From: Pseudomonadota bacterium
GTDB lineage: Bacteria; Pseudomonadota; Gammaproteobacteria; Burkholderiales; Burkholderiaceae_C
NCBI GenBank assembly: GCA_023436025.1
Contig: JAEZKX010000371.1
Location: 1 to 43,684 of the forward strand
DNA length: 43,684 nucleotides
Reading direction: 5' to 3'
Shown here: positions 1-8,400 of the stretch, piece by piece
Layout: each line of letters begins with the position of its first letter
How positions within the stretch are numbered: position 1 is the stretch's first letter
The notes under the pieces: generated by a model
What the model saw: the letters and a program-made list of their open reading frames with translations, nothing else
What the model was told of the DNA's origin: nothing
The model's database searches: none
Program-made: the position numbers and the translations under genes

Positions 1-1260
1 GCTGTGAAGCCGCCCGCGCGTGCCGCGCCGCTGCGCGCGGCCCTGGTGCAGCGCGGTGCACGCCCAGGTCGGCCGCGTGCTACACGAGGCTGGGTAAAGG
101 AACGAACACAGGATTACCAAACGGGCGAACCGCCCCTCGCAAGCCTTCTTGCCGGGGTGCGCCAACGCCCCGGTAAATCGAGTCTCCCGCCGTGAGAGCC
201 AACTCTCGGCGAACAACTGCCTGTCGCGGTGTGCTCCTAATCGAGCTCGCACCGTGGCGACGGGCGCTGCAAGCTTAACCGGCTTGCTTCGACCCAATCC
301 GCATGGATGTTGGGCGACGCGGAAACGGCCCACCAGGTGACTGGAACGGGACCTGTCGATTCGCGAAACCGGGGGTGGCCAGAAGGCTGCCGGAAGGCCC
401 GGTCAGGGGCAGCGGGTAACCGTTGAACCTGTACCTCGGAGGTGGGCTTCACGCGCGCAGGGCGACCTGCGCGAGCTGATCAGGCGAAAGCTCGGATCGG
501 CGGTACTGGCGGGCGCAAGCCGGCCAGATCGATGGATAGCTCAAGCCTCTAACCGCGCCCACGAGGGGGTGCGTCGAGGAGATCACGAGAGCCATTGGCC
601 TGCCTGAAGTGCGGGTCGATCACAGTTGGAAGCGGCATACCAGACTAAGGGGGAGCTATGGAACATCGTCCCCATTCTGAAATCGAGACCAGTCATGGTC
701 TGAGAGCCCATAGGGCCAGGTATGTACGTGAGGCAGTGGCGCTCTTGATCGCAGTAGCGGTCGAATAACGCGGGAAGTCTCTGCAGGTTTCTCGGGGTGG
801 CACCTGGGATGAATACCGCGCCAGTGGAAAAGCTGGCTTGGCAGGACGGGAGCGGCGCTGAGTAGATGTCGAAAGCCGATGTGCGATGTGATCGAAGCAC
901 ATGGGCGACGGCCTGCTGACGCAGGCGATCGAAAGGGGCCAGGTAGTTTGAGAGACATGCACGTTGGATCGTGCGATTTGCTTGCGAGATGCGCCGCCGC
1001 TTGGCGGTGGACGGCGCGTGGACTGCGTCTGCTTGGCGGCAGACACTCAACGAAAGGAATGGATCAGAACCATGAAGCTTAGACGCGCGCTTCGGCGCGC
1101 ACGTTCCCCCAACCTGCGGGTTGGGGGACCATTTGCCATGGTGCGACCTACGCGATGATCGCGTTACTGCTCCTGCGTTGCTGTCAACCCAGCAATCCAG
1201 AAAACCGGCAATCCGCGAATCCAGCAACCGAGTAAAGCATTTGCCGGCGCGCGGAGCCGG
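1..1260. other. gene-free, hairpin-rich region; candidate large structured RNA
   Basis: I see no credible protein here; the open frames are short or lack family signal. The stretch from about 95 to 1130 holds many perfect or near-perfect stem-loops, several closed by stable tetraloops. Examples are an 8-bp stem with a GCGA loop near 453-472, a stem with a GCAA loop near 507-528, AGACCA-GTCA-TGGTCT near 690-705, GCCTGC-TGAC-GCAGGC near 911-926, GCGCGC-TTCG-GCGCGC near 1084-1099, and a 9-bp CCCCCAACC stem near 1107-1128. A possible long-range pairing joins GCATACC near 633 with GGTATGT near 719. This looks like a folded RNA of several hundred bases, such as an intron or other ribozyme remnant or a plasmid-borne ncRNA. 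I found no convincing group II intron domain V and cannot assign a family or strand. Confidence 0.3.
1190..1229 (-). repeat. degenerate 8-bp tandem repeat, five units
   Basis: Five octamers lie in exact 8-bp register; on the plus strand they read CAGCAATC, CAGAAAAC, CGGCAATC, CGCGAATC, CAGCAACC. On the minus strand the unit is close to GATTGCTG/GATTGCCG. The same unit, in opposite orientation and better preserved, forms the array at 3781-3820. The two arrays therefore flank the replication/partition module. Confidence 0.6.
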
Positions 1261-2421
1261 CTACTGGCTACTGGCTTCTGGAGTTTTGGCTGCAGTCTGT
1301 TCTGGAACGCGAACGTGCTGGTCGTGTTGCCGCCGCACCGAAACCCAGTCTTTCGAGTTCACGCGCGCCGAGTGCAGAAAGCCAACCTCTTCCAGCCGCC
1401 CAAGAGCCACCTTCAAGACCGGCTTGAAGTCTTTTGCCGATTTTGACGCGCTTCCGCTGTGGCACCAGTACGTGCGCACCAGCAGATCGAAGGTCTGGAC
1501 ATCGCTGGCAATGTAGGCGTGCGCCCATTGGGCTAGGGGGGACGCCTGAAGCCGAAGGCGGTGGCCGTGATCGATACGCGTGTACCCCGCGGCGAACAGG
1601 TCTATGAACCCCTGGTTCAGCCCGACCATCCTCTCGGTTCCGCCTGGGCGCCGATAGGTGATAAGCGGCTCCGAGCTGAAGAAGTCGCGACGTGCTCGAA
1701 GTGTCACGAGCGTCTCCGCGAGGCGCTCGATAGTCTTGTCCAGGTCGGCGCGATCGGAGCCGCCTACCTTCGTGCGCCCCATGGACTTGAGTAGGGCGGT
1801 GCGCTCGAACTGCACCAGCAAGCACGGGGTGCCGTCAGGGGCGACCTCTACTGTCTTTCCGCGAGCGAGGTGGAGCAACTCGAGCAGTACGCTCAGGTGG
1901 GCTTGGCGCAGGGGCAGCCCCTCTGTGAGAACCGAGATGCCGGCACGCGATTGCAGTAGACGGCGTCCAAGGGGGACTTCACCGTCGCGCGCAACGCCTG
2001 CGAAGAGCGCAGACCTGGCCATCGGGTTCGGGATCGCCCGCACGAAGTCTGGCCAGTTCTGAAGGCGAGGAGCTTCACCCGCAGTCTGGCTCTCGCCACC
2101 TTGACCCGACGTGCGCTCAACTGGTCGGCGGGGACTGCTGACCTCCTCTGCGTGCCGACCCGGCCTGGGTGCGCTGGCCGTTCCGATGCGATCAGGTGGT
2201 AGTTCGCCTGGCGCACCCGCTGGCGGTGCTGGCGGCATCGAACGAACCGGAACTGCTACGGGATCGGTCGACAGCACGTCCGCGCTGCCGCGAGCCCGGC
2301 GACGTGCCCTCTCTTCGAAGTCCACCTCGCCCCATTCTTCTTGCCTGGTCGTCTCGTCGAAGAGCTTCTCGGTGATGCACCTGTCGTCGAAGTCGACCTC
2401 TGGCAGTTCTGTGTGATCCAT
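1261..2421 (-). CDS. TrfA-family plasmid replication initiator
   Basis: The 386-residue protein resembles the plasmid RK2 TrfA initiator, which binds iterons at oriV and opens the origin. The family signature starts near residue 122 with a WPDFVRAIPNPMARSALF-type block, matching the RAIPN-ARSALF block of TrfA. It continues with a winged-helix-like core containing LLKSMGR, the GLNQGFIDLFAAGYTRIDH block and a C-terminal LVRTYWCHSGSASKS segment, equivalent to the TrfA region that recognises iterons. Residues 1-120 are acidic, then proline-rich, and probably disordered; no strong ribosome binding site marks the start, so a shorter form is possible. The gene follows the partition genes on the same strand, with iteron-like repeats in the gap between them. 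Integrative conjugative elements of the Tn4371 type also carry Rep/Par genes, so this need not be a free plasmid. Confidence 0.75.
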   Translation of the reverse strand: MDHTELPEVDFDDRCITEKLFDETTRQEEWGEVDFEERARRRARGSADVLSTDPVAVPVRSMPPAPPAGAPGELPPDRIGTASAPRPGRHAEEVSSPRRPVERTSGQGGESQTAGEAPRLQNWPDFVRAIPNPMARSALFAGVARDGEVPLGRRLLQSRAGISVLTEGLPLRQAHLSVLLELLHLARGKTVEVAPDGTPCLLVQFERTALLKSMGRTKVGGSDRADLDKTIERLAETLVTLRARRDFFSSEPLITYRRPGGTERMVGLNQGFIDLFAAGYTRIDHGHRLRLQASPLAQWAHAYIASDVQTFDLLVRTYWCHSGSASKSAKDFKPVLKVALGRLEEVGFLHSARVNSKDWVSVRRQHDQHVRVPEQTAAKTPEASSQ

Positions 2422-2474
2422 GTCGCTGTATAGGACTGGCTTGGTGCCGTGCCTGTAGTTCTGTTGGTTTGCGA

Positions 2475-2491
2475 GCCGGCCGCAGGCCGGC
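2475..2491. repeat. 7-bp inverted repeat upstream of the replication gene
   Basis: GCCGGCC and GGCCGGC are separated by the triplet GCA. The dyad lies about 55 bp upstream of the trfA-like start codon and could be an operator or an attenuating hairpin in its leader; neither is shown. Confidence 0.35.
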
Positions 2492-2610
2492 GACGCTCTT
2501 AGCAGCTTCTTCGCTGTTCAGGAGCCAACGGAGGCGTTCTAGAAGTCTTCCTAAACCCCTTGTACTGATCGGCTCCCCGCGCTTGCAAGTTGTTGATCCA
2601 GAACAAGAAT

Positions 2611-2696
2611 GACGGGGGTCTGATCAAATCAGCGCGGGTTGGACCCCCGCGGTTATTGCGTCAGACCCCCGCGGTTCGGCGCGTCAGACCCCCGTT
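2611..2696. repeat. iteron-like repeats, candidate origin of replication
   Basis: The core GACCCCC(G) occurs three times in direct orientation, starting at 2642, 2664 and 2687, a 22-23 bp spacing of about two helical turns. The best unit is GCGTCAGACCCCCGCGGTT at 2658-2676, a shorter copy is at 2681-2696, and an inverted copy (GACGGGGGTCTGAT) is at 2611-2624. Repeats spaced like this just upstream of a TrfA-like initiator gene are the expected architecture of an iteron origin that also serves copy control. A role as operator for the ribbon-helix-helix protein encoded next door is the main alternative. The rest of the 2422-2737 gap shows only the short dyad listed separately. Confidence 0.55.
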
Positions 2697-2737
2697 CCAC
2701 TTGACTTCGCCCCCGCGGGGGACGGGCCGGAGCGGAG

Positions 2738-3013
2738 TCAATCAAGCTTGTGCAGGCCCTGCTGGTCGAGGTACAGGTTGAGCGCCTCCAAGACGACTTC
2801 CTTTGCCGATTTATCGAGACTGGCAGCCACGATGTTGAGACGCCGGCGCGTTTCCTTGGGCACCCGGATGCTGATCTGAGGCTCCTCCCAGCTTGGGGGC
2901 CGGCGTTTCGCCGGTGGACCTTGCTGTTCATCGGTCTTGGCTGGTGCCTCCTGCGGCGCCTCGGCGGGGCTCGGATTCGCGACGGCCGGGATCCAGTTCT
3001 TCGGCTTCTTCAT
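2738..3013 (-). CDS. ribbon-helix-helix partition partner (ParB/ParG-like)
   Basis: This is a 91-residue basic protein. The first 45 residues are proline- and alanine-rich with low complexity. The C-terminal half (about 46-91) contains QISIRVPKETRRRLNIVAASLDKSAKEVVLEALNLYL, which fits a ribbon-helix-helix fold: a short beta strand for DNA contact, then two amphipathic helices. Its start codon overlaps the stop of the parA-like gene by 4 bases (ATGA), so the two are translationally coupled. In type Ib partition systems the ParA-like motor is paired with just such a small centromere-binding protein, whose flexible N-terminal tail stimulates the ATPase and which also represses the operon. Its binding site may be the repeats at 2611-2696 or those near 3592; I cannot decide between them. 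Confidence 0.65.
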   Translation of the reverse strand: MKKPKNWIPAVANPSPAEAPQEAPAKTDEQQGPPAKRRPPSWEEPQISIRVPKETRRRLNIVAASLDKSAKEVVLEALNLYLDQQGLHKLD

Positions 3014-3558
3014 AGCGCCTCGATGGACGTGAACAGATTGCGGGCTTCCTGAGCCGCCACCGGGTCAAGTTCGCCCGGGAGATTCGCGCTGCTGCCCGCG
3101 CGCGCGTACGCCGCCCGGAACGAAAACATTCCCAGTACAGGATGGACGAGCGGCTCCAGTGCTTGGCGGAGCCTCTCTTCGTCTTTCGTGCGCTGATCAA
3201 TCCCGGCCAGGAGAAAGCCGACATCGCCAACCGCATGCGCGCTGACGAAGCGCAGGGTGTGGGCAAGAACGTCGAGGTCAGTGAACCCCGGGCGCACCGG
3301 GACGAGAACCAGGTCGCTTTCACGGAGCACGGGAATCAGCTCTCCACGGATTCCTGGCGGGCAGTCGGCTACCCACGCTTGGCCGTTAGAAGCCGGCAGC
3401 GGATGGTCGTGCACCCGCCGTGCGATCCAGCGCGCCCCGGTTCGGGATGGGTCCAGGTCACGCAGGGGCAGCCTGAGACCGCAGGCCAGGATGACCGCAG
3501 TCGTTGTCTTCGAGACGCCGCCTTTGTCGCCGGCGAAGACCATGATTCGTTTCTTCAT
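3010..3558 (-). CDS. parA: ParA/MinD-type partition ATPase
   Basis: The 182-residue protein is a short ParA without an N-terminal helix-turn-helix, as in type Ib partition ATPases. The deviant Walker A motif is at residues 10-19 (GDKGGVSKTT). The usual glycine before the second lysine is replaced by serine (GGVSK instead of GGVGK), but both signature lysines remain. LRDLDPSRTGARW near 33-45 corresponds to the DxDPQ motif, and VADCPPGI near 63-70 to Walker B. The protein should drive segregation of the replicon by ATP-dependent gradients on the nucleoid. It is the first gene of a leftward module with its RHH partner and the TrfA-like initiator. The upstream region carries the TTGCTGTCAACCC repeat at 3592-3604. 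Confidence 0.75.
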   Translation of the reverse strand: MKKRIMVFAGDKGGVSKTTTAVILACGLRLPLRDLDPSRTGARWIARRVHDHPLPASNGQAWVADCPPGIRGELIPVLRESDLVLVPVRPGFTDLDVLAHTLRFVSAHAVGDVGFLLAGIDQRTKDEERLRQALEPLVHPVLGMFSFRAAYARAGSSANLPGELDPVAAQEARNLFTSIEAL

Positions 3559-3591
3559 GTGGATTGGTCGAGGGGTTGATGGGTTTGCGGA

Positions 3592-3604
3592 TTGCTGTCA
3601 ACCC
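3592..3604 (+). repeat. 13-bp repeat TTGCTGTCAACCC (second copy at 1178-1190)
   Basis: An identical 13-bp word in the same orientation occurs at 1178-1190, next to the octamer array downstream of the trfA-like gene, and here in the region upstream of parA. Read on the minus strand it contains TTGACA, so the copy here could also hold a -35 element for the parA operon. Confidence 0.45.
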
Positions 3605-3780
3605 GGCGGGCTGACACCGGGTATAGCGCCCATGTAATTGCGCCCGCCCTCAGCGCAAGCGCCGCGCCACGATTTTTTTGATGTGCCAATAAGAGAAAGC
3701 GTTTGAATAGCGCCGAGAACTAAAGAGCGACAAGGCGACATCGCCTTTCGCGCGTTGCCTTGGTGCCTTGCTGTCTTTCC

Positions 3781-3820
3781 GGATTGCCCGATTGCCCGAT
3801 TGCCGGATTGCCGGATTGCT
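3781..3820 (+). repeat. five perfect-register 8-bp tandem repeats (GGATTGCC-type)
   Basis: The units read GGATTGCC, CGATTGCC, CGATTGCC, GGATTGCC, GGATTGCT with no spacer. Single extra copies of the word lie near 3588. A more degenerate array in the other orientation is at 1190-1229. Such short arrays can be replication slippage products or protein-binding sites. Confidence 0.75.
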
Positions 3821-3833
3821 AGCAAGGCGTGGC

Positions 3834-3868
3834 AAAAAAAAAGGCTTGATGCCACGAGACATCAAGCC
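3834..3868 (-). terminator. intrinsic terminator reading leftward
   Basis: A 9-bp perfect stem (GGCTTGATG, 3843-3851, with CATCAAGCC, 3860-3868) and an 8-nt loop are followed on the minus strand by nine T residues (the A run 3834-3842). This is a classical Rho-independent terminator for a leftward transcript. The only leftward candidate gene just upstream is the 33-codon ORF at 4132-4233. Confidence 0.75.
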
Positions 3869-4131
3869 GGAATGCACTGCAAACGCCGTGGCGCGTCGCC
3901 ACGTTGCTCTAACGCACGGAGCCCGCCACCCTCAGGCGCGCCGAGGTGCGCGACGTTCAGGAATCAGAAAAGTCAGGCGAAGACCAGTTGGAACCGTAGA
4001 TGGGGTTGTCCATCAGCGCCTGGGCGGTGTCCAACGCATGGCCAGTATCTCGATCATCGAGCAAGTACTCCCAAAAAACCACGTTGTTCTTCCTTCTAAA
4101 AAAGTTCTGCTAATTTAAGCATCTGCGCGGA

Positions 4132-4233
4132 CTAATCCTCGTCAGCGCCCCATAGCGTAATCACTGCTGCAGCGAAAAAAGCAAGTCCGCCCCAGAGGAA
4201 AGCGTTGGCCGCGGCATGAAGAGAATCGATCAC
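4132..4233 (-). CDS. putative 33-aa single-pass membrane protein
   Basis: This ORF is very short. It starts with GTG and is preceded by a GGGAG ribosome binding site (4243-4247 on the complementary strand) with a 9-nt spacer. It encodes a short polar start, a hydrophobic stretch of about 20 residues (AAANAFLWGGLAFFAAAVITLW) and an acidic end (GADED), the pattern of a small single-span inner-membrane protein. A strong leftward terminator lies about 265 bp downstream and no other leftward gene is close enough to need it. No function can be assigned; small hydrophobic toxins and small membrane regulators both look like this. Confidence 0.4.
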   Translation of the reverse strand: MIDSLHAAANAFLWGGLAFFAAAVITLWGADED

Positions 4234-4446
4234 TGTTGTTTGCTCCCGGCCTCTTTTCGCTGCCGTATTCAGTATATTTCGGCTTCCAATTTAAATGGGA
4301 ATTGCTTACCCCTCTTCTTGGTCATTTAACATGAACCGAGAGAAGTGCTTTATAATTTTGGACATGCGACGCGAAGCGCGCTCGCTTTCCTTGGTGATGT
4401 GACTACACGCAGGTCGACGATCTTGTCGATGCGAGGGACACGAGAA

Positions 4447-5028
4447 ATGAACACCAAGTTGTGGCGCGATAGCGCGAGGCATCCGTACGCTGAGGAGTCC
4501 TGGATCACCCAGGCAACCTGGACTGGCTGGCAGGCAGATCCTTTCGGCGAGGACGACACAAAGTCCATACGCGGATTGGTTATTCCGGTACCGGCCACCC
4601 TGCACGGGGAGATCGTGTGGAACCGTCGAACAGCCAGGGCAATCTTCTCTTTGCTGCCTTGGCGGCGCGAAACGGGGATCGCCATTGCGGTGGTGGCTAC
4701 CCCCAGGGACGCCGCGGTCACCGTCCTCAATGTTGCTGGCCGTGCCGACCTGGAGCGCTTGGAGACCGCCGATCGGCACCGCAAGGTGCCCGTGATGATC
4801 GCAACGGACGAAGAGCCCGAGATCAGCCCCTGGATTCGCCCGGAGGGGCTGGCCGACGTTCTAGCTGAAGCCGCCCGGTTGAAGCCGCTGGCCGAAAGCG
4901 AGTTCACCGACGCAATCGAAGCGTTGAGGTCAGTGTTGCGCACCTCGGCCGTCTTCGCCATGGTTGGTGTTCAGGTGCCCATGCTCCGGACGCTCACTCT
5001 TGCGGTCTCGCCGCCGTTGGTGCCATAA
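4447..5028 (+). CDS. hypothetical protein
   Basis: The 193-residue soluble protein is unrecognised. I prefer the ATG at 4447 to the upstream ATG at 4345 because coding-like composition begins there; a weak GAGAA precedes it. It starts with a tryptophan-rich segment (W5, W18, W24, W27), has beta-rich central stretches such as IRGLVIPVPATLHGEIVW and IAIAVVATPRDAAVTVLNVAG, and an alanine/leucine-rich helical part near 140-175. No catalytic motif, signal peptide or membrane span is evident. An intrinsic terminator follows 15 bp after the stop, so it is probably a single-gene transcript separate from the defence operon. It is likely accessory cargo of the element. Confidence 0.6.
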   Translation: MNTKLWRDSARHPYAEESWITQATWTGWQADPFGEDDTKSIRGLVIPVPATLHGEIVWNRRTARAIFSLLPWRRETGIAIAVVATPRDAAVTVLNVAGRADLERLETADRHRKVPVMIATDEEPEISPWIRPEGLADVLAEAARLKPLAESEFTDAIEALRSVLRTSAVFAMVGVQVPMLRTLTLAVSPPLVP

Positions 5029-5043
5029 GCAGCAGGATGATCT

Positions 5044-5077
5044 AACAGCCTCACCGGTTGGTGGGGCTGTTTTTTTT
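5044..5077 (+). terminator. intrinsic terminator after the hypothetical gene
   Basis: ACAGCC-T-CACC pairs with GGTG-G-GGCTGT around a GGTT loop, followed directly by a run of T residues to 5077. It separates the gene ending at 5028 from the defence operon. Confidence 0.85.
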
Positions 5078-5228
5078 GAGGAGGGCCGCACGGTGGTACG
5101 CCGTCCTGAGGAGTTGCATTAAAGCGAGAACCGTCTCATCCCCTTCACTGCGAAGTCACACCGGTCAGCCGGCGTGGACGTGATGAACTTGGCCTGGCTC
5201 ACGCGACGGATCGCTGCTCCATGGCGGC

Positions 5229-5253
5229 ACTGCAGAGGAACGCTTTCTGCAGT
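5229..5253. promoter_or_regulatory. inverted repeat, candidate operator of the defence operon
   Basis: ACTGCAGA (5229-5236) and TCTGCAGT (5246-5253) form a perfect 8-bp inverted repeat with a 9-bp gap, ending 27 bp before the start codon of the ribbon-helix-helix gene. RHH proteins often repress their own operon through such sites. Function is inferred from position and symmetry. Confidence 0.4.
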
Positions 5254-5280
5254 ACATTTGCGTCACCGCCCGAGGAGACC

Positions 5281-5481
5281 ATGGCAGCCAGCAAAACCGC
5301 AACTCTCACGCTGCGCATTGAGCCCGAGATGAAGCAGGCGCTGCAGCGCGCCGCCGAACTGGAGCACCGCTCGATCGCCAACATGGTCGAGGTGCTCATT
5401 CGGGAGCACTGCAGGGTGAAGGGCATCGCCATGGGCGACACCAGCAACAACAAGCGTACGGCGAGGGGAGCCACTTCGTGA
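5281..5481 (+). CDS. ribbon-helix-helix protein, likely operon regulator
   Basis: The 66-residue protein begins at the ATG preceded by a GGAG ribosome binding site; an upstream in-frame ATG at 5221 has none. Residues 4-48 (TATLTLRIEPEMKQALQRAAELEHRSIANMVEVLIREHC) fit the CopG/Arc ribbon-helix-helix fold. The 18-residue tail is basic and polar. It is the first gene of the defence operon and overlaps the next gene by 4 bases (GTGA), so it is made with the ATPase. The most economical role is autorepression of the operon via the inverted repeat at 5229-5253. An antitoxin-like role is the alternative, although the adjacent gene is not a typical toxin. Confidence 0.65.
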   Translation: MAASKTATLTLRIEPEMKQALQRAAELEHRSIANMVEVLIREHCRVKGIAMGDTSNNKRTARGATS

Positions 5482-8400
5482 TCAAGACTGTCAAGCAGGC
5501 GTGCCGCTTCAATGCGGCAATCCACGACTATCGGATGAGCCAGGGCATCGAGAACCTGGCCGAACTCATTCAAGACGCGGGCGACGGGCGCGAGTTCTTC
5601 TCGCGCAACTTCGTAACTCACGGCATGGCGCAGCTGTTCCGCGAAGGCCTGCTGCGTCTTTCCGGCAAGTCGGATCAAGCGGTTTTCGAGCTGACGCAGG
5701 CAATGGGCGGCGGCAAGACGCACATGATGATCGCCTTAGGTCTTCTGGCCCGCCATCCTCATCTCAGGCAGGAGGTGCTTCCCCCGGACCTGAAGGACCG
5801 CATCGACTTCGGGCAGGCGCGCATCGCCGCCTTCAACGGCCGCAACACCCCGGACAACTACATCTGGGGCGACATCGCAACCCAGCTGGGCGAGCCCGAG
5901 GCAATCAAGCCCTACTGGGTCAACGGCCCGAAGTCGGTCGACCAGCAGAAGTGGAAAGAGATCATCGGCGACAGGCCCACCTTGATCCTTCTCGACGAGC
6001 TACCACCCTACCTTGACAACGCCAGCACCCAGGTCTTCGGGCAGGGAACTCTGGCCAACATGGTGGTGTTCTCGCTGGCTACCCTGATGAGCGCCGCGCT
6101 CGAACTGCCCAACTGTTGCATCGTCGTAGCCAACTTGTCCGGCAGCTACCAAGCGCAGACCAAGGCGCTTGCCGATGCGATCTCGAACCTGCAGCAGGAA
6201 ACCCGGCGGCAAGCCATGACCATCACGCCAGTTCAGCTGGCGGGCAATGAGATTTACGAAATCCTGAAGACGCGGCTCATCGACAAGATGCCCGACGAGC
6301 GCGTCATTGCAGACGTGGCCGAGGAGTACGCGCAACAGGTCAAGAAGGCCGAGGATGCGGGCTACATTGTCGCGGCCAGCATCGAGCAGATCGCCGAGCA
6401 GGTGCGGGAGACCTACCCGTTCCATCCGTCGTTCAAGCACCTCGTCGCCTTGTTCAAGGAGAACGAGGGCTTCCGGCAGACCCGCGGCCTGATGCAGTTC
6501 ACGGCGCGGCTGCTCAAGAGCGTGGCGCTCCGCGAGGACGACGATGTCCACCTAATCGGCACCCAGCACTTGGCGCTCAACGATGACCAAGTGCGCGACG
6601 AGATCGAGCGCATCGCCCCCAAGCTGCTGCCGGCCGTCACCCGCGACATCGCCGACAAAGGCAACTCCATCGCAGAGACCATCGACGCCGAGCTCGATAC
6701 CGATGCAGCCCGCCAAGTGATGACGCTGCTGCTGGCGTCGTCCCTGTCGCGCGCGGTGGGTGGGCGTATCGGCCTGTCCGAAAGCGAGGTCATCGAGTTT
6801 CTAGCCGCCCCTGGCCGTAAACCCGATGAGTTCCTTCAGGCCCTGCAGCGATTACGCGAGCAAGCCTGGTACCTGCATCGGGAGGACCAGCGCCTGTTCG
6901 TGAAGGAGACAGAGAACCTCTCGCGCCAGATCGAGCGCAACGCCAAGGAGGTGCCCCAGCCCAAGATCGACCAAGCGCTGATCAACCGCCTCACCGGGAT
7001 CCTCCAGCCGGACAGGCGTCAGGCGTACCAAGACGTGCAGGTGCTGCCTCGCCTCGACGAGATTCGCCTGAGTGGCCCGCGCACCCTGATTGTCATCAAG
7101 CCGGACGGCAAGGTGCCACCAAACGAGCTGCAGAACTTCTTCGACTACCAACAGGAGAAGAACAACCTGCTTGTACTGACGGGACAGGACAGCCATTTGG
7201 CCGACGCCGTGGAAGACCGCCTGCGCGAGCTGTACGCCATCGAGCAGATCCACAAGCGCCTCAAGGCCGGCGACACCCTGTTCGAGGAAGCGCGGGATCG
7301 GCTCGAAGAAGCGGAAGACCGGTTCGCGAAAGCTCTCTCGGCTGCCTACAATCGGGTCTACTTCCCTAGCGCGGACCCTATCGACGGCCGACATTTCCTG
7401 GCCAACGTCACCATCGACAACGGCCTGAAGCTCGGTAAGAGCGAACAGTCCGCGGAGGCCCAGATCGAAGGCCTGCTCGCCAGCCCGCGTGCCAACTACA
7501 AGCTGGCCGCAAACCTGGCCGAGAGTTTCGGCGAGTACTTCGCCATGGCAGAAGAGGTTCTTTGGCCGTCGGGCAAGGACAACCGACGCACGCCGTGGAA
7601 GGACGTGATCGCTCGCGCCAAGAGCAACCCCGACTGGCCTTGGATGCCCGGCTCGGGGGGCATGGACACGTTGAAAACAGAAGCGTTAAAGCAAGGACGC
7701 TGGCGCTTGGGCGAAGACGGCTACATCGAGAAGGGTCCCTTTCCGAAGGACAAGACAACGGTCAACGTCTCCGTCGTCGGAAGTCAGCCGGACACCGGCG
7801 CCACCATCCTCAGCCTCACGCCACGTCATGCCGGTGAGAGTCCCGTGGTCGTTTACGCCACCCGCCCGGAGGCGCTCGATAAGGGGCAGTCCGTTGAGGA
7901 TCTCGATAGCTTCACCACCAGTGAGGGCACTTTGTACTTCCTGGCCCGCGACACGACAGGCCACTACGAAACCGGCGCGCCCGTTAGGTGGACCGCCGAA
8001 CTGAAGATCCGGCACCAGGTGGAGCCCGCCGCCGACAAGCGCCGCGTCACCTTGGCGTGCACGCCCAAGGCCACGCTAACCTATACGCTTGACGGTTCCA
8101 ACCCGCGCGACGGCCTGCCGTACGAGGGCCCGTTCGAGATAGGCGCCGTCGCGGCACGCTTACTCGTGTACGCCCGCGCCGGCGAGGCCAACAAGACTGC
8201 CGACTTCCAAATCCCGGCCAGCGGCGACAAGACCGTGCAGATCAATGACACCAAGCCCGTCAAGCTGCAGCCTAAGCGCATCGGTCTGGACACCACTGAC
8301 CGCGTGTTCGGCGTCATCAACCGGTTCCGTGACCAGCCCGGCACGCAATTCAAGGGCGTGCGCATCGAGATCGGCGAAGGCGAAAAGACCGTTACCGTGC

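Larger units (their letters stand above)
3559..4131. other. intergenic region with repeats and a terminator, no gene seen
   Basis: This gap upstream of the partition genes holds the 13-bp repeat at 3592-3604, the octamer array at 3781-3820 and a minus-strand terminator at 3834-3868. The frames of 85-145 codons crossing it have no recognisable signal and arise largely from the repeats. Confidence 0.5.

Noticed and set aside
95..1130. group II intron
   Set aside because: There is a GTGCG at 157 and much secondary structure, but no recognisable domain V and no reverse transcriptase in the window.
583..1227. 214-codon minus-strand frame in the structured region
   Set aside because: No family signal and composition unlike the neighbouring genes; the frame crosses numerous hairpins, which fits non-coding RNA better.
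3781..3820. CRISPR array
   Set aside because: Units are 8 bp with no spacers and no cas genes are in the window.
3768..4118. 116-codon plus-strand frame
   Set aside because: Its start lies inside the octamer array and terminator, and it has no family signal or ribosome site.
4306..4779. 157-codon minus-strand frame opposite the hypothetical gene
   Set aside because: No recognisable features; it overlaps the better supported plus-strand gene and has no visible ribosome site.
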